Shown piece after piece: positions 45,141 through 55,508 of a stretch of 64,000 nt of DNA. The position numbers were made by a program, and so were the translations under genes. The stretch spans positions 478,501 to 542,500 of the forward strand of contig WPIO01000129.1 in assembly GCA_009760855.2 (NCBI GenBank). Direction: 5' to 3'. The notes under the pieces were generated by a model. That model did not search any database, was not told where the DNA came from, and saw only the letters and a program-made list of their open reading frames with translations. How positions within the stretch are numbered: position 1 is the first letter of the stretch; each line of letters starts with the position of its first letter. This stretch comes from Cristatella mucedo. Lineage: Eukaryota; Bryozoa; Phylactolaemata; Cristatellidae.

Positions 45141-46959
45141 TCTCCTTTACTGTGTACATGCACAAAAAACCTAAATTGATTTCAAAAGCACCTATCACAT
45201 ACTTGGCCTAGTGGGACTCTTCAAATTGGGCGGCACGCATATCAGGCAGCCGAGCTATCTGACGCCACAATCGACTATTAACTTTTACGAGTGCCCGATC
45301 TCATCCGCCCAGGTATAGATATGGCATAGAGAGGGCTTGACTCGAGCAGGATTCTCAGCTTGTCTGTGTCACGCGCGATGCGGTCTGTCATAGATCGGAC
45401 TTGGAGGCTAAGTTTCTCCGCGCCGAGGTGGCCAGTGCCGGGACATTGAATTTGCCAGCCGACATCCAGCTAGTCCTTAAGTGACTTTTGTGAGACTTTC
45501 AGCTGACGTTGCCTCAGTTGGGTGAGGCAGTTCACTGGTTGGCTGACTCAGGCGTTTCAGCGTACGTTCGCAGCCATGCTCGAACAGCTGACGGCTAGAC
45601 AGAGAAAGTTTCGGCCCATCATTCAGCCAGTAAGCCTGTCATTTTTAAGCGATGTCAGGGTTATAAGTCGCATGACGGCATTGAGGCAAACGCGTGCCTT
45701 GCACATGGGATCATCAAACACGCACAGCCGAGTCGTCTGCCTGAGAAAATACCAAATCAAGTCAGCGGTCTGGCATGTGGCACTGAAATGCTTTCGCAAT
45801 TATTGGCATCCAGTGCGAACTCGATAGGCGCACTTTACAAGTGACCGACGAGACTAGTTTTTCTTTAGGCTTGATGACCACCCCAAGTTTGAGTGATTCG
45901 CAGCCGTGCTTGAGTAGGCGGGCGCTGAGTGGAGCGAGACAATGCCGAGAATACGGACCTTGGCTACGCGTGACAAACAGGAGCGAAGCACCGAGCAGCC
46001 TTGCTGCACGGTTAGCGACTTGTCGTAGGTGCAGCACCAATGCCCGCGCAGCAGCAGCAGCTGCAGCCGACGGAAGCGGAACTCGGCAGCAACGAAGAGC
46101 CGCGCCCCAACATGCCTCAAGATAACGAGGAGATATCGTTGATAGATAGCGTAGAGGCTTGTTGAAATCTAGGACGCCTGACAAAACGAAGCTGACGATT
46201 CAAACGCTTCGGGCGAAGGCGGCTGGTGGGCCTCACCGCGAGTCAAGTTTGGGGCTTTACAAGTCAGGCAGGCTTCATTAATTAGTCAATGGTCTGGTCT
46301 TCAAGTTAAGCTATATTGCGGCTTGGACCTGGGCTGGTAAAGTTTTACATACTTCCCGGAAAGCAGCTGTAAAAAAAACACAGGGTTGCTCGCTATCAGG
46401 CACTCGAACAGCTGCAGGCACATACGGTTTGTGGTACATGGCCCCTTATTTGAAGTACTCGGCCCCTATTTTCGTAGTATCCGTATTCTAGCATCGCACG
46501 ATCGAGAGTAAATTCGGCTCTAAACTAATAAGCAGAACCAGCTCAAACGTCAAGGTTAAGAAATTTGAAAAGGCAAAGCTTCAATGATGGGCATTGAATT
46601 AAGTCTGCTAGCTACTGCACTGAAACTGTAAGCATGCTAAATCGGCCTTGTTATGACTAGTTACAATCATTAGGAACCGGATATCGCATTGCCTATGGCT
46701 GAGACCTTATAACAATGCTTTTTAAAGCAACGAGAAAGTCAAATGTACTTTGTGTCTGGTCGTGATCAGACTTGGTGCCCAGCTTTAAAATATCTATGTA
46801 TGCGTTACTGCAATCTACTTACAAGCACAACGTGCTAAATTCGTGCAAACCAGACGCTCGTACTGAACCTCACGAGAAGACGCTCAATACTCCGAGCCGC
46901 CGCACTACCACTAGCTACGCTCTAGCGAGAGTGGCCTGTCTATAACAGTTGGTCAGACA
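45141..46959. other. Unassigned, probably decayed repeats
   Basis: The minus-strand frame around 45762-46184 contains LGVVIKPKEKLVSSVT and SSSHWMP, which loosely resemble LINE-B boxes (LGVVFDN.., ..LRWMPVD), so an ancient LINE-B relic is possible. Nothing is intact. Confidence 0.35.
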
Positions 46960-47440
46960 GATATTTAGGACTGCATTTGGGCGAGCCACTGAAGGCCATA
47001 GCACGAGAGCGTGTTAGCACAATCGCATGCAATCTGGGGGTTCAACGTGGAACACTGTCGTCTCATATTTGGAACAAAAACCGCAGTTGCGAATCCTTCT
47101 ATCGAAATGGCAGCTTTATTGCGGCTTGAATGTTTTGGGCTGCCATTTGGGCCGGGTCATCGGAAGCCATAGCTTGAGAACTCGCAGGCATAATCGCATA
47201 ACATTTGGTGGCACATTTGGCGTATTGTTGTCTATAATTTAGAATCAAAACCGCACTTTCGCGAAGCATTTGTGGAAATGGCAGCCCTATTGCAGTTTTA
47301 ATTTATACAGTGGCTGGCTGGCCCGGGCAATTTGAGGCCATAGCATGATAGGGCAAAACTTGTGGGTAAACCCGTAACAGCTTTCTGTATAATTTGAAAT
47401 CAAAACCGCAGTTTCCTCACGTATGTTGTGGAAATGGCAA
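46960..47440. repeat. Diverged tandem repeat, unit about 155-170 bp
   Basis: Anchors AAACCGCAGTT/AAACCGCACTT start at about 47078, 47248 and 47403. Each is followed by GAAATGGCAGC..TATTGC and, where present, GGCCATAGC..GAGA and ATAATTTGAAATCAAAACCGC. About three partial copies, clearly diverged. Confidence 0.75.
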
Positions 47441-47689
47441 CTGTATCGAAATGTATCGCAGTTACACGAGGGACCCTGCTAGGACCCAGCATGGACATCG
47501 TAAACCTCAGGCGGTCTCCCAAACCCGCAGAGGTACAGGTATGTAAAGACATGATACGGTCTAGAAAAATCCCCAGAAGGTGGTGCAGGCAAGAGTATAA
47601 AAGAGGAGCAAGAAGGTTAGATTGGCAGGTTGGTACAAGCGAGTGAATGGACTGAAATCTGTCTAGAAGCTCCACAAAGCCTCAAGAAC

Positions 47690-48150
47690 TAAGTGGCTAG
47701 TACGCTGGAGAGTTTGTTTCTGTAGCTCACTCAAAAACTTAATCAGCTTTCAGTGCCCATAAGGTGGCCAACAGACTCCATCTCTCCCAAGCAAAAAAGA
47801 AAGAGTCACATGCATGGCTAGGTTAGAAGGGCAGTCGAGGAAGTGAGTAAAGTGGAAGTAGCAGCTCACGACGGATGGAAAGTATGTGCCACAGTCGGTA
47901 GCATGCGAGTAGATGTCGCTGCGTCGTAAGAAGTGTGGAAGTGAGCTCCACAGTCCAGGACCTGCAGGGCTAAAGCTTTTGTGGTCAAAGGTCTTGAAGC
48001 GTCGAACTAGAGCAGCTAATTTATTGTCCAAAGATGACCTAAAGTACTACTAGGCTAAGACTTTCGCACTTTTTCATTTCATTTAGGTGTGAAGGGGCCA
48101 AGTCACGGCGTGCCTCGTGAATCAGAGTAAGAATACGTAGAGTAAGAATA
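47690..48150 (-). mobile_element. LINE-B-like, diverged copy
   Basis: The minus strand contains FDHKSFSPAGPGLWSSLPHF, then LRRSDIYSHATDCGTYFPSV, paralleling the LINE-B terminal region (DRSLSSACPRLW..LPQFLRNDNYSPTADYGTSFSA). It is less similar than the other copies, perhaps an older subfamily. Confidence 0.65.
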
Positions 48151-48316
48151 CAGATCTGAGCTCAGCGTATCCGGCGATCGAGCCGTCGCAGCTCCTAGAG
48201 AACAGGAGGAACGCAGCTGAACGAACCTTTTCGATTGGTTGAACAAGCTCGCAGTCACACGGAGTAGACGTGTAGGCCAGAGAAAGGATTCTGTAGTCGA
48301 TTCGACTCGCAATAGA

Positions 48317-48860
48317 TAACAATGATAATGTATTTGATATAGCGCCCTCAGATAACTCAATCTCTTTCTAGGCACTTTGCATTTGCTGCAAACAAAGCAC
48401 GTCAGCCAGTGAAGCTCAACTAGGAGTGGGGTGCTGTGCTGTGCCGCTACGGCGGTGCAGCTACGCCGTTGAAGACAGACGATTAAGAGCACCCGCCGAG
48501 AGTCGTGAATAAAACCAATCAAGTTAATTTAGACCGATGTCCCAAACGCATGAGCTAGTTTGGCTACCGCTCTCTTGTCTAAACGGGACCTTAGTTTGGC
48601 CACGCCCCACAGCTTTAAGTAGGCCGGCTTGACAGCGAAGGCAATCTGCTAATCTGGTGACAAGTCTTTTTGGAATAGCACGCCCAGATTAGTGGCAAAC
48701 GTCGCGGGAGTGATGCTGGATGCATCAATCATGAGACTAAGTCTTACGATGTCACATTGATGTTTAGCATTTTAATGACTAAATAAACGAAGGCCGTCGA
48801 ATGCACAGCCGTCGCATCGGTTCTGCATTTAGAGGACTAAGAGCTACACTATGGAGCGAT
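48317..48860 (-). mobile_element. LINE-A, decayed copy
   Basis: The tail with AGCGCCCTCAGATAACTCAA and TCTAGGCACTTTGC is at 48317-48415. After a gap, 48580-48760 matches the part before the SRLDF box (TTTGGAATAGCACGCCCAGA). Confidence 0.65.
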
Positions 48861-49851
48861 GCGGTTACTCTCAGTGCTTTCCACTAAATATGGTCCCTGG
48901 CGATTGGGCGGTTCTTCTGGCTTCATTCATTCGACTTCATCTCGGACTTTGTGGGGTTGAACTGTGAGATTTGGCTCCAGCTCCGATTCGCTGACGTCGA
49001 AAAGAGAGTCAAGCATTACAACTCTAGCTTCCGGGTTTGGAGCCGATTGAACTCTTCAGACGACAAGACAGTCCCTCAAAAAAAAGTTTCCCTTCCTTCG
49101 CTAGTACATCGATATTCTATTAAGATTGGTAGCACTGATAAGTCTAGCTGTCGGGGAGCCAAGTTTGTAGTCCTTTTAACTTACACTGACTCGCTAAATT
49201 CTAAAAGTAAACAACTCTTATCTAATCGCCAAGTTGAAGTATATATTCCAAAGCCACGCAGGCTATGCAAGTGGGAGCGAAAAAATTAGGCCTTTGCCAA
49301 TGCCCTATCGTCTTAATTCCTTATTTCTAGCCCTGCACAGCCTCACTTTCCATCGGTAACTGTGCAACTGTGTGGCCTTACAAATCCGCGAGTCGTAATT
49401 CGGATGCGCTGTGCATCCTAAAACCACGACACAAGCCACGTAAGCAAAACGAAACATCGTACACGATCCCTTCCATAGTGCTACAAAGGTCCACACTGAC
49501 CTAAGAAGAAAGTTGTCCAGGCATAATAATTGCCGGCAATACAGCCCATTTAAATATGAGGAGGAAATGCTCTGTACTCAGTGATCGAAACATGGAGGAT
49601 GCAAGTAAAAGTGAAATGCTTTAATTAGATTGCTGAAGGCGAAAGGCGGCCATTCGAGAGACTGCTCCGGACTGTTCAGAAAAGCGCCGCGTTGCCTTTC
49701 GCAGCAGTTAAAAGCACGCAGTGGCAATTACCAGCGTGCGAACGCATGACTTGCATCACTCAAAGTAGGCTCCAATACTACGTTCTGGAGAGCCTGTAAG
49801 TGTGGGCATCGCATTTTATTAGATTATGGGGCCGGCCTTCCACACAGTAAC
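48861..49851. other. Unassigned sequence
   Basis: Open frame at 48951-49289 (plus) has no recognised domain. Confidence 0.4.
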
Positions 49852-50030
49852 AAAAAAATATTAGCTGATTTAACAGCCTCTTTTTGCTTAGCAACAGAAG
49901 AGGCTTTACGTCTATCACCACTACTTGCAGTGGCGATAAAGGATCGCCCACCGCAGGATTTGAACCCACGACCTTGGGGCCGAGGTCGTGAAAAGCAACC
50001 ACTTTAACGAGTGAGCCATTACGGCTCACC
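49852..50030 (-). mobile_element. SINE-1 (tRNA-derived)
   Basis: Minus strand: GGTGAGCCGTAATGGCTCAC, a hairpin CACGACCTCGG/CCAAGGTCGTG, box B GGTTCAAATCC and a body ending in GCTGTTAAATCAGCTAATAT and poly-T. Confidence 0.85.
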
Positions 50031-50340
50031 ACCAAACAAGCCCTCTCTATTCGCAGCATGTCACGTTCGCTATCTTTTCTTGTCAGCATCTATTCATCAG
50101 CACAAATGACTGTTGGGCTGTCATGGCATTAGTCACCTGCGTACTCTGGGTTCTGTCTTACTGAATATGACGTATTTAAATTGTACAAATGTTATTTAGC
50201 CAACTGAGTATGCAACTAGCAAGGGAATTTATATTTTAAGGCTTATCTAAATTATGTATTAAGCAACTCAGTTTAGGTGCAGCTACAGGCTATAGACATT
50301 TATAGTTTAAGATTCTTTCGTTTGACAATGTTTGACTTAC

Positions 50341-50568
50341 CTGAACCAGTATGTGTGTAATAAACAGCAGGTCGTACAAATTAGCCCCACGGATCTCTTT
50401 TACATCTCCAAAATTGGCAATAAGTTTGTTGACAGCAAGTGTCCAGCGGAACAGTGGCCCCCAGTTCCCAAAAAGTGGACCAATCGCCGGAGACCTCAGC
50501 ATAGCTCCGCGAGTGGGATAATTATTTTTGCCCAGCCGTGAGCAACAGAAGCAGCAGATCCTTTCCAT
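50341..50568 (-). CDS. Candidate exon, unknown protein
   Basis: A minus-strand open frame runs from an ATG at 50568 to a consensus donor (TTCAG followed by GTAAGT, exon end 50341). The product includes GPLFGNWGPLFRWTLAVNK, LIANFGDVKEIRG and LYDLLFITHILVQ, a normal mixed composition. I do not recognise the family. The opposite strand is also open (50332-50541), so strand choice rests on the donor. Frames further left give no obvious next exon before window base 50000, which is SINE-1. Confidence 0.35.
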
Positions 50569-50619
50569 TTTTCCATGATTCAGTGCATGAAGTTACTTAG
50601 AGTTACGGTGTTCCTCGTA

Positions 50620-51135
50620 AATAATAATTATAATAATAATAGATTTGTATAGCACCCTCTGAAAACTTAATCTCTTTCCAGGCTATTCTCAGACGCTGTA
50701 TAGAAAACCTTACCAAATGATTGGTGGTAACATCGGCACGCAGCAGGCACAGCGTAAGCAGGTACATGCACACGAAGGACGAACCGCAAAGACCCATCAA
50801 ATGCTGTAATAAACAGGTGCGTTCTAAGCTTCTTTTTAAATGTCGTCATGTCAGGGGACGTTGCGACGTGCGTCGGTAATGAGTTCCGGGCTTTGGGAGA
50901 ATTGTAACTAAAATCAGTCTTCGACGGTTTTGAGGCTCGTACGAGGTATGGCTAAGCGATTTAAGTCTGAACAGCGGGTTGTACGATTTTTAATTGTTGG
51001 GAAGTAGTTCCGATAGATAGGCTTGAGCCAGAGAATCAAGGGGAAAAATTAAGTGACAGAACCTTGAAGTCGACACCCTGCTTGACTGTGAGCCAGTGCA
51101 GGTCATCGAGGCTGTTTCGTGAGATCGGGTATATT
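50620..51135 (-). mobile_element. LINE-A, 5'-truncated copy
   Basis: The (ATT)n tail and hairpin are at 50620-50690. The minus strand encodes a TTFKKKLRTHLFITAFDGSL box followed upstream by degraded C-terminal boxes. Confidence 0.8.
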
Positions 51136-51139
51136 ACGT

Positions 51140-51665
51140 AAGGTTGAGCGTATCTCGGTCGTCATCGTAGCCATCAACAAAGCTGGGACGTTCCCAAAAA
51201 ATCTAAAAACATCAATCGATGCCATTACCCAAATAATAAGCAAAGTAACTTCAGCCATTAGTGATATTTAGCCTAATCTTTGATTTTACATCAAAGGAGT
51301 AAGTTGGGATTGAATGACCCAACAGATAAAGAAGCCTTTGTGTTGGCAGCAGCATTGACTCAAATTGAGGCTATTTCTGAATGTAAGAAAAAGCTGGAAT
51401 CTATTCGGCTGGCTTTTCAAACCATGTACTGTCATAGTATATATTATATATTCAAATCATGTAACCTAGTAGGCAGTGATGCGTTGGGATTGAGCAGCAC
51501 CCATTCTGCTCTCAAATTTTCATGCAATGAGAGTGATTACAGACGACGAACGATATCGTGGAAAAGACTCCCTTGTCCATTGACTTATTAGGCACACTTG
51601 ATAACGTTCTCGGTTTTCTTGACACATTGACCGTTTCAATAATTTCTAAATGCATATCGCCTGAA
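51140..51665 (+). pseudogene. Unassigned helical coding-like segments in three frames
   Basis: Three plus-strand stretches have protein-like, amphipathic composition. First, about 51140-51271, ending in a stop: AINKAGTFPKNLKTSIDAIT, then QIISKVTSAISDI. Second, about 51298-51433: LNDPTDKEAFVLAAALTQIE, then AISECKKKLESIRLAFQTM. Third, about 51562-51665: SIDLLGTLDNVLGFLDTLT. They are in different frames. They may be exons, a frameshifted pseudogene or a repeat-derived fragment. LINE-A copies lie on both sides. No family recognised. Confidence 0.3.
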
Positions 51666-51711
51666 GGCCGTCACCGTGGGACTGATTGCCGAAAAACATC
51701 CGCGAACAAAA

Positions 51712-52140
51712 TAATATAATAATAAGAGCAGTGCGTTTGTTTAGCACCCTCAGGAGTAGAATCTCGTTTTTAGGCACTTTGCGTGTACTGTAAAGAAAGC
51801 ATGGTCAAATGGTTACTGGTAGCATGCACAATGTCAACAATAATCACATAACTGGAGGTGGTATGCAGTGTCAGCATATAACATAAGGTTAGAGGTAGCA
51901 TGCAGAGTGTCAGCGTGAATAAGCACACTAAGGACAAATCACAAGGTCCAGCTAAATGCTGTGATAAAAAAGTGCGTGTTTAGCTTCTTTTTAAATTTCA
52001 AGTCAGGGGTGCCGTGACGTCAGTCGGGAGTGAATTCCAGGCTTTGGGAGCATACTAACTAAAGGCGCGGTCTCCAAAGAACTAAGGTTCTTACGAGGTA
52101 TAGCTAAGCGATCTGAGTCAGAAAAGTGGGTGGTATGCGG
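51712..52140 (-). mobile_element. LINE-A, 5'-truncated copy
   Basis: The ATT-rich tail with hairpin is at 51712-51790, then the antisense of the terminal boxes up to the SFGDRAF equivalent near 52075. It lies between two coding-like islands. Confidence 0.8.
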
Positions 52141-52231
52141 ATTTATTTTGCGTTTCCACACAGCATTTCAGCATGATTCTATTAGCTAACAAAAACATAC
52201 TAATGCGCATGCTCTAGACTTCATCGAGTGA

Positions 52232-52742
52232 GCTGTTAAATGCCAGCATCTCACGCTTGTGCCCCCTTTGTGCCAAACGACAGCTGATACGTGCGACAAT
52301 TGCTCGGGCCGAAAAATCCCATGGCCGAAATGTCCACTTGCCGTGCAAGATTTTCACTTGACAGAGAAAAAACCGACATAATGAAAGGCTTCAACAAAAT
52401 GGAAGCCACGCTGCTTGCAAAATTGTGCATGTTGGTGTGGCAAGGAGTCTGATGATGGATATTGCTTTGACCCTAAGTGGATAAGCACTGGGATGGGCTG
52501 TGCCGACGATCTGTTCAAGTGTGTGATCACTGAGGATACACACTGTTAGGAGCAAGATATCTTGCAACAGTTATGCCATTTATAGGTAGCAACATAACGA
52601 CTATGACAAAAATCCGGACCTATCGGGGAATACGGGTTCTGCATATACCAACCGTTGTGTTAGCTTTGAAGGCAATGCCAGAGAGCGGTATCTTGGCCAC
52701 TGCACGTGGATGCTGGAGCACTCTATTGTCAATGACAATAAG
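52232..52742 (+). pseudogene. Cysteine-rich coding-like locus, broken
   Basis: First segment 52232-52378 has five Cys (TADTCDNCSGRKIPWPKC). The same frame then meets TAA TGA back to back (52379-52384) and stays coding-like to a TAG at 52547-52549, with eight Cys (KPRCLQNCACWCGKESDDGY, then FDPKWISTGMGCADDLFKC, EDTHC). A third segment in another frame, 52590-52742, has two Cys (NTGSAYTNRCVSFEGNARER, YLGHCTWMLEHS) and ends at a good donor, AATAAG before GTAAAG. Cys density suggests a secreted or extracellular protein. The two stops argue for a pseudogene or unrecognised introns. No family was assigned. Confidence 0.4.
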
Positions 52743-52749
52743 GTAAAGA

Positions 52750-53344
52750 TGACACGATGGTTTAGAACATCTGCATATCAAATGGTTCAATCTACTAAGG
52801 CAAAGCATAGAAAATTCAGATTTTCTTAAATAGAAAAAGTTGACATACCTAAACAGCAAGATGCTAAAACACACAATGCAACAGCTTCTTTTGAACGCAC
52901 TATAAAACATGACCTTATTTAAAGCACATGCTGCAAAAAGGATTGTGCGTAACGAACCCAAGAAGTAATAAAAAAAAGTAGCAGAACCACTTGTGCGTAA
53001 CATCGATAGAAGTGCCGAACAAGCAGCAGCAAAAGAATAAGTAGAGACTGCTTCCGACAGTAAAATGCAGCCATCGCGCTAATTCTGAGGCACGATGCTC
53101 CTGCTGCAGCAAGCAGGTGTGGGCTAAAACCGACTCAGCTGAAGGAATGCAACGCAGCTCGGTTCAACAGAACCATAGCAAGCTTTGCAGCGGTGCAGCA
53201 GACAAGTGAACAATAGCAGACAAGTGTGCGATAACATCACAGAGCGTGTGCGTGAACGCTTCAAATGCTTCCAAAATGACTCATTAGACGCTGCTAGATT
53301 GCAGCGCCTCTCGTGATCTATGTAGCACCGGTAGCCGAGCCCGT
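52750..53344. other. Region downstream of the calpain stop codon
   Basis: On the minus strand this would include the calpain 3' UTR. No clear poly(A) signal was seen close to the stop. Nothing else recognised. Confidence 0.4.
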
Positions 53345-53371
53345 CTAGTAGAGCATAGTCACCGCCAGCCA
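53345..53371 (-). CDS. CAPN: Calpain last coding exon
   Basis: Acceptor GCACGTTACAG, then codons for WLAVTMLY and TAG. The preceding exon ends in phase 0, so the junction gives ISLED-WLAVTMLY. Only 27 coding bases, found through the calpain C-terminal consensus. Confidence 0.85.
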   Translation of the reverse strand, partial: WLAVTMLY

Positions 53372-55471
53372 CTGTAACGTGCAACCGCCAATGCCTCCAT
53401 CAGCTCCTGCCGTGCACCAACCAACGCCGTCAAGTTTGTCATTATGATGTTGAAATGCTGGAGGACAGACCAGCCACCCAGGCCACACACAGGAGGTCAA
53501 CATGCAGCAAACTCGCATCGCCACATGGCAGCAGCGGCAGCAGTCTGGTGTAGCAGGACGCCATGCATGCACGCCGGCCATCGCGCCCCTTAGCCAACTG
53601 GAAGGCTTGCGCATGAAAGTACAATGAACGCATGCCTGTGCAGTGTGGTCAGACGTAAACGCCGGCATTGGAGCAAATCGGCTTCTAGCAAACTACAGGG
53701 GGGGTGTAGTAGTGGTAGGAAGGAGAGGGTCAAAGGTGGCTGCATGAGCAGCTACTGTTGGGCCACTTACATCCTCAAGCGAAATCTCCGCCATCTGACT
53801 AGGCGTCTTCTTCTGCAACTGGAACGATGCTAGAAAAAACAACGGACCTTTTACGAATCCCACAGACGTCGTAGAGTAAGGACGCCGCCTCCAAAACGAG
53901 CTAGTTTCTACTGCTTGCGTATCACGAGCATTAGAACTGCTGCCTCTGCTGACCGGCAACGACGACGGTGCAATCAAAGTGCGACGTCCAAAGTGCAATG
54001 GCGAGGCGCCACCCGGACGAGACGAGAGCATCCTGTGATGCAGCGACGAGTCAAGCAAGCACGCCGACACCTGCCACACTCGTACGAGGGAGGAGAAGAG
54101 ACCGTTGCTAGGCCTACGATGCTCCGATGCTCCCGAGGATCGGGCATCTCTCCGGCCAGCACTGTCTTCCCACCAGCGAATGCAAGATCGCCGAGCTCAG
54201 GTTATCAGGCAGGGCGACAGCACTGGCAGGCTAAGCACTTTCGACACATTGCCTACGGCACCTTCAGTGGCACCTTCTCTAAGCTCAAGTAGTAAAGGTT
54301 TAGCACTGTGCTGCCCTGCATCGTACGGATTGGGACAAGGGTGACCTTCGCTATCAAGAGATGCTTGCATCACGAAGCAGTGCGTCCCCCCCCCTTGCTG
54401 GAAAATGGCTGACCCATACAGCGAGAGCCGTGGAAGGCCCTCGCTGCTGTGCGAGAGACGGGCGGTGCCAGGCCGGCGAGGCTTGCCACAGTGCCACGTC
54501 CATCATCTAGTCAATTGGCCGAGCACTGGGGGACACACACTGAGGGACACAGTGGGGCACCTGCCGGGCCGGTTACTTACAGTACATAACTGTCAGCTTA
54601 GACAGGCACGTCAGAAAGTCGACGAGGACGATGCTGCCACGCTTGCCCCCGTAGCGGCGGACAATGCTCGTGAGCACCTTGCGACCCACGACGAATCCTG
54701 CCGACGGGGAAAACATCAGCTAGCTTGGCAGGGCGACTAGGCAAACGCGCCCACCCACGATATGCAGGACGCCCCACGCAGCCGTAGCCAGTCAGGCGTA
54801 GCCGTCGGAAGACGAGGATGAACCGCTGGCCGGTCGGCTGCCGAAGCGGCTCGGGGTGAAGAGGGGGACACCTTCGTCATACCGATGCTCTGGCAGAGCG
54901 CAGTCAGCTCCGAGATGTCGATGGAGCCGGTTCGATCTTTGTCGAATCTCTTGAAGGCATCCTGAGCGAGAGGACGAGGTGCCAAGACTTCATTTGCTGG
55001 GCTTTAGAGAACGCAGGCGCCAGCTATGCAACCTGCGAGATCTTCTAGCGCAGGCTCGTCGGAGCAACTGAACGCTCATGCAGCGATCGAACGGTGACCT
55101 AAAGCAGCTACAGCTGCTTAGCGATAAAATGCCTCTCAGTAGTAAAGTCTGGCAGAGCTGCTGGAGGAAACCGCGGCTGACTTTACAATCCAAGTGACAT
55201 GCTATCCAAACGTTCAGCTTCTATTTGAATTTTACAAGGTAATTGCTCGGAGCATTTCTTGGGCTAATCCTAATGCTTATTGACAGGTTACGTATGTCTA
55301 CTCCATCCGAGAAAGAGACAGAGAGAGGAAAGAGGGAAAGAAAGAGACATAGTGAGAGAGAGGGAGACACACACACACACAGAGGGAGAGAGAGAGGAGG
55401 AGGGGAGAGAGGGAGAGAGAGAGAGGGAGGAGGAGGGAGAGAGAGACACACACACACACACAGATAGAGAT

Positions 55472-55508
<37 letters not shown>

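Noticed and set aside
54872-54882. Alternative donor AAG/GTGTCC for the EF3 exon
   Set aside because: It would put the next exon out of frame; the GTATGA donor 11 bases earlier keeps the calpain sequence continuous.
53345-54980. Initial idea of a small calmodulin-like protein from the EF-hand frame
   Set aside because: Neighbouring exons and phases give a calpain penta-EF-hand domain, including the domain III exon upstream.
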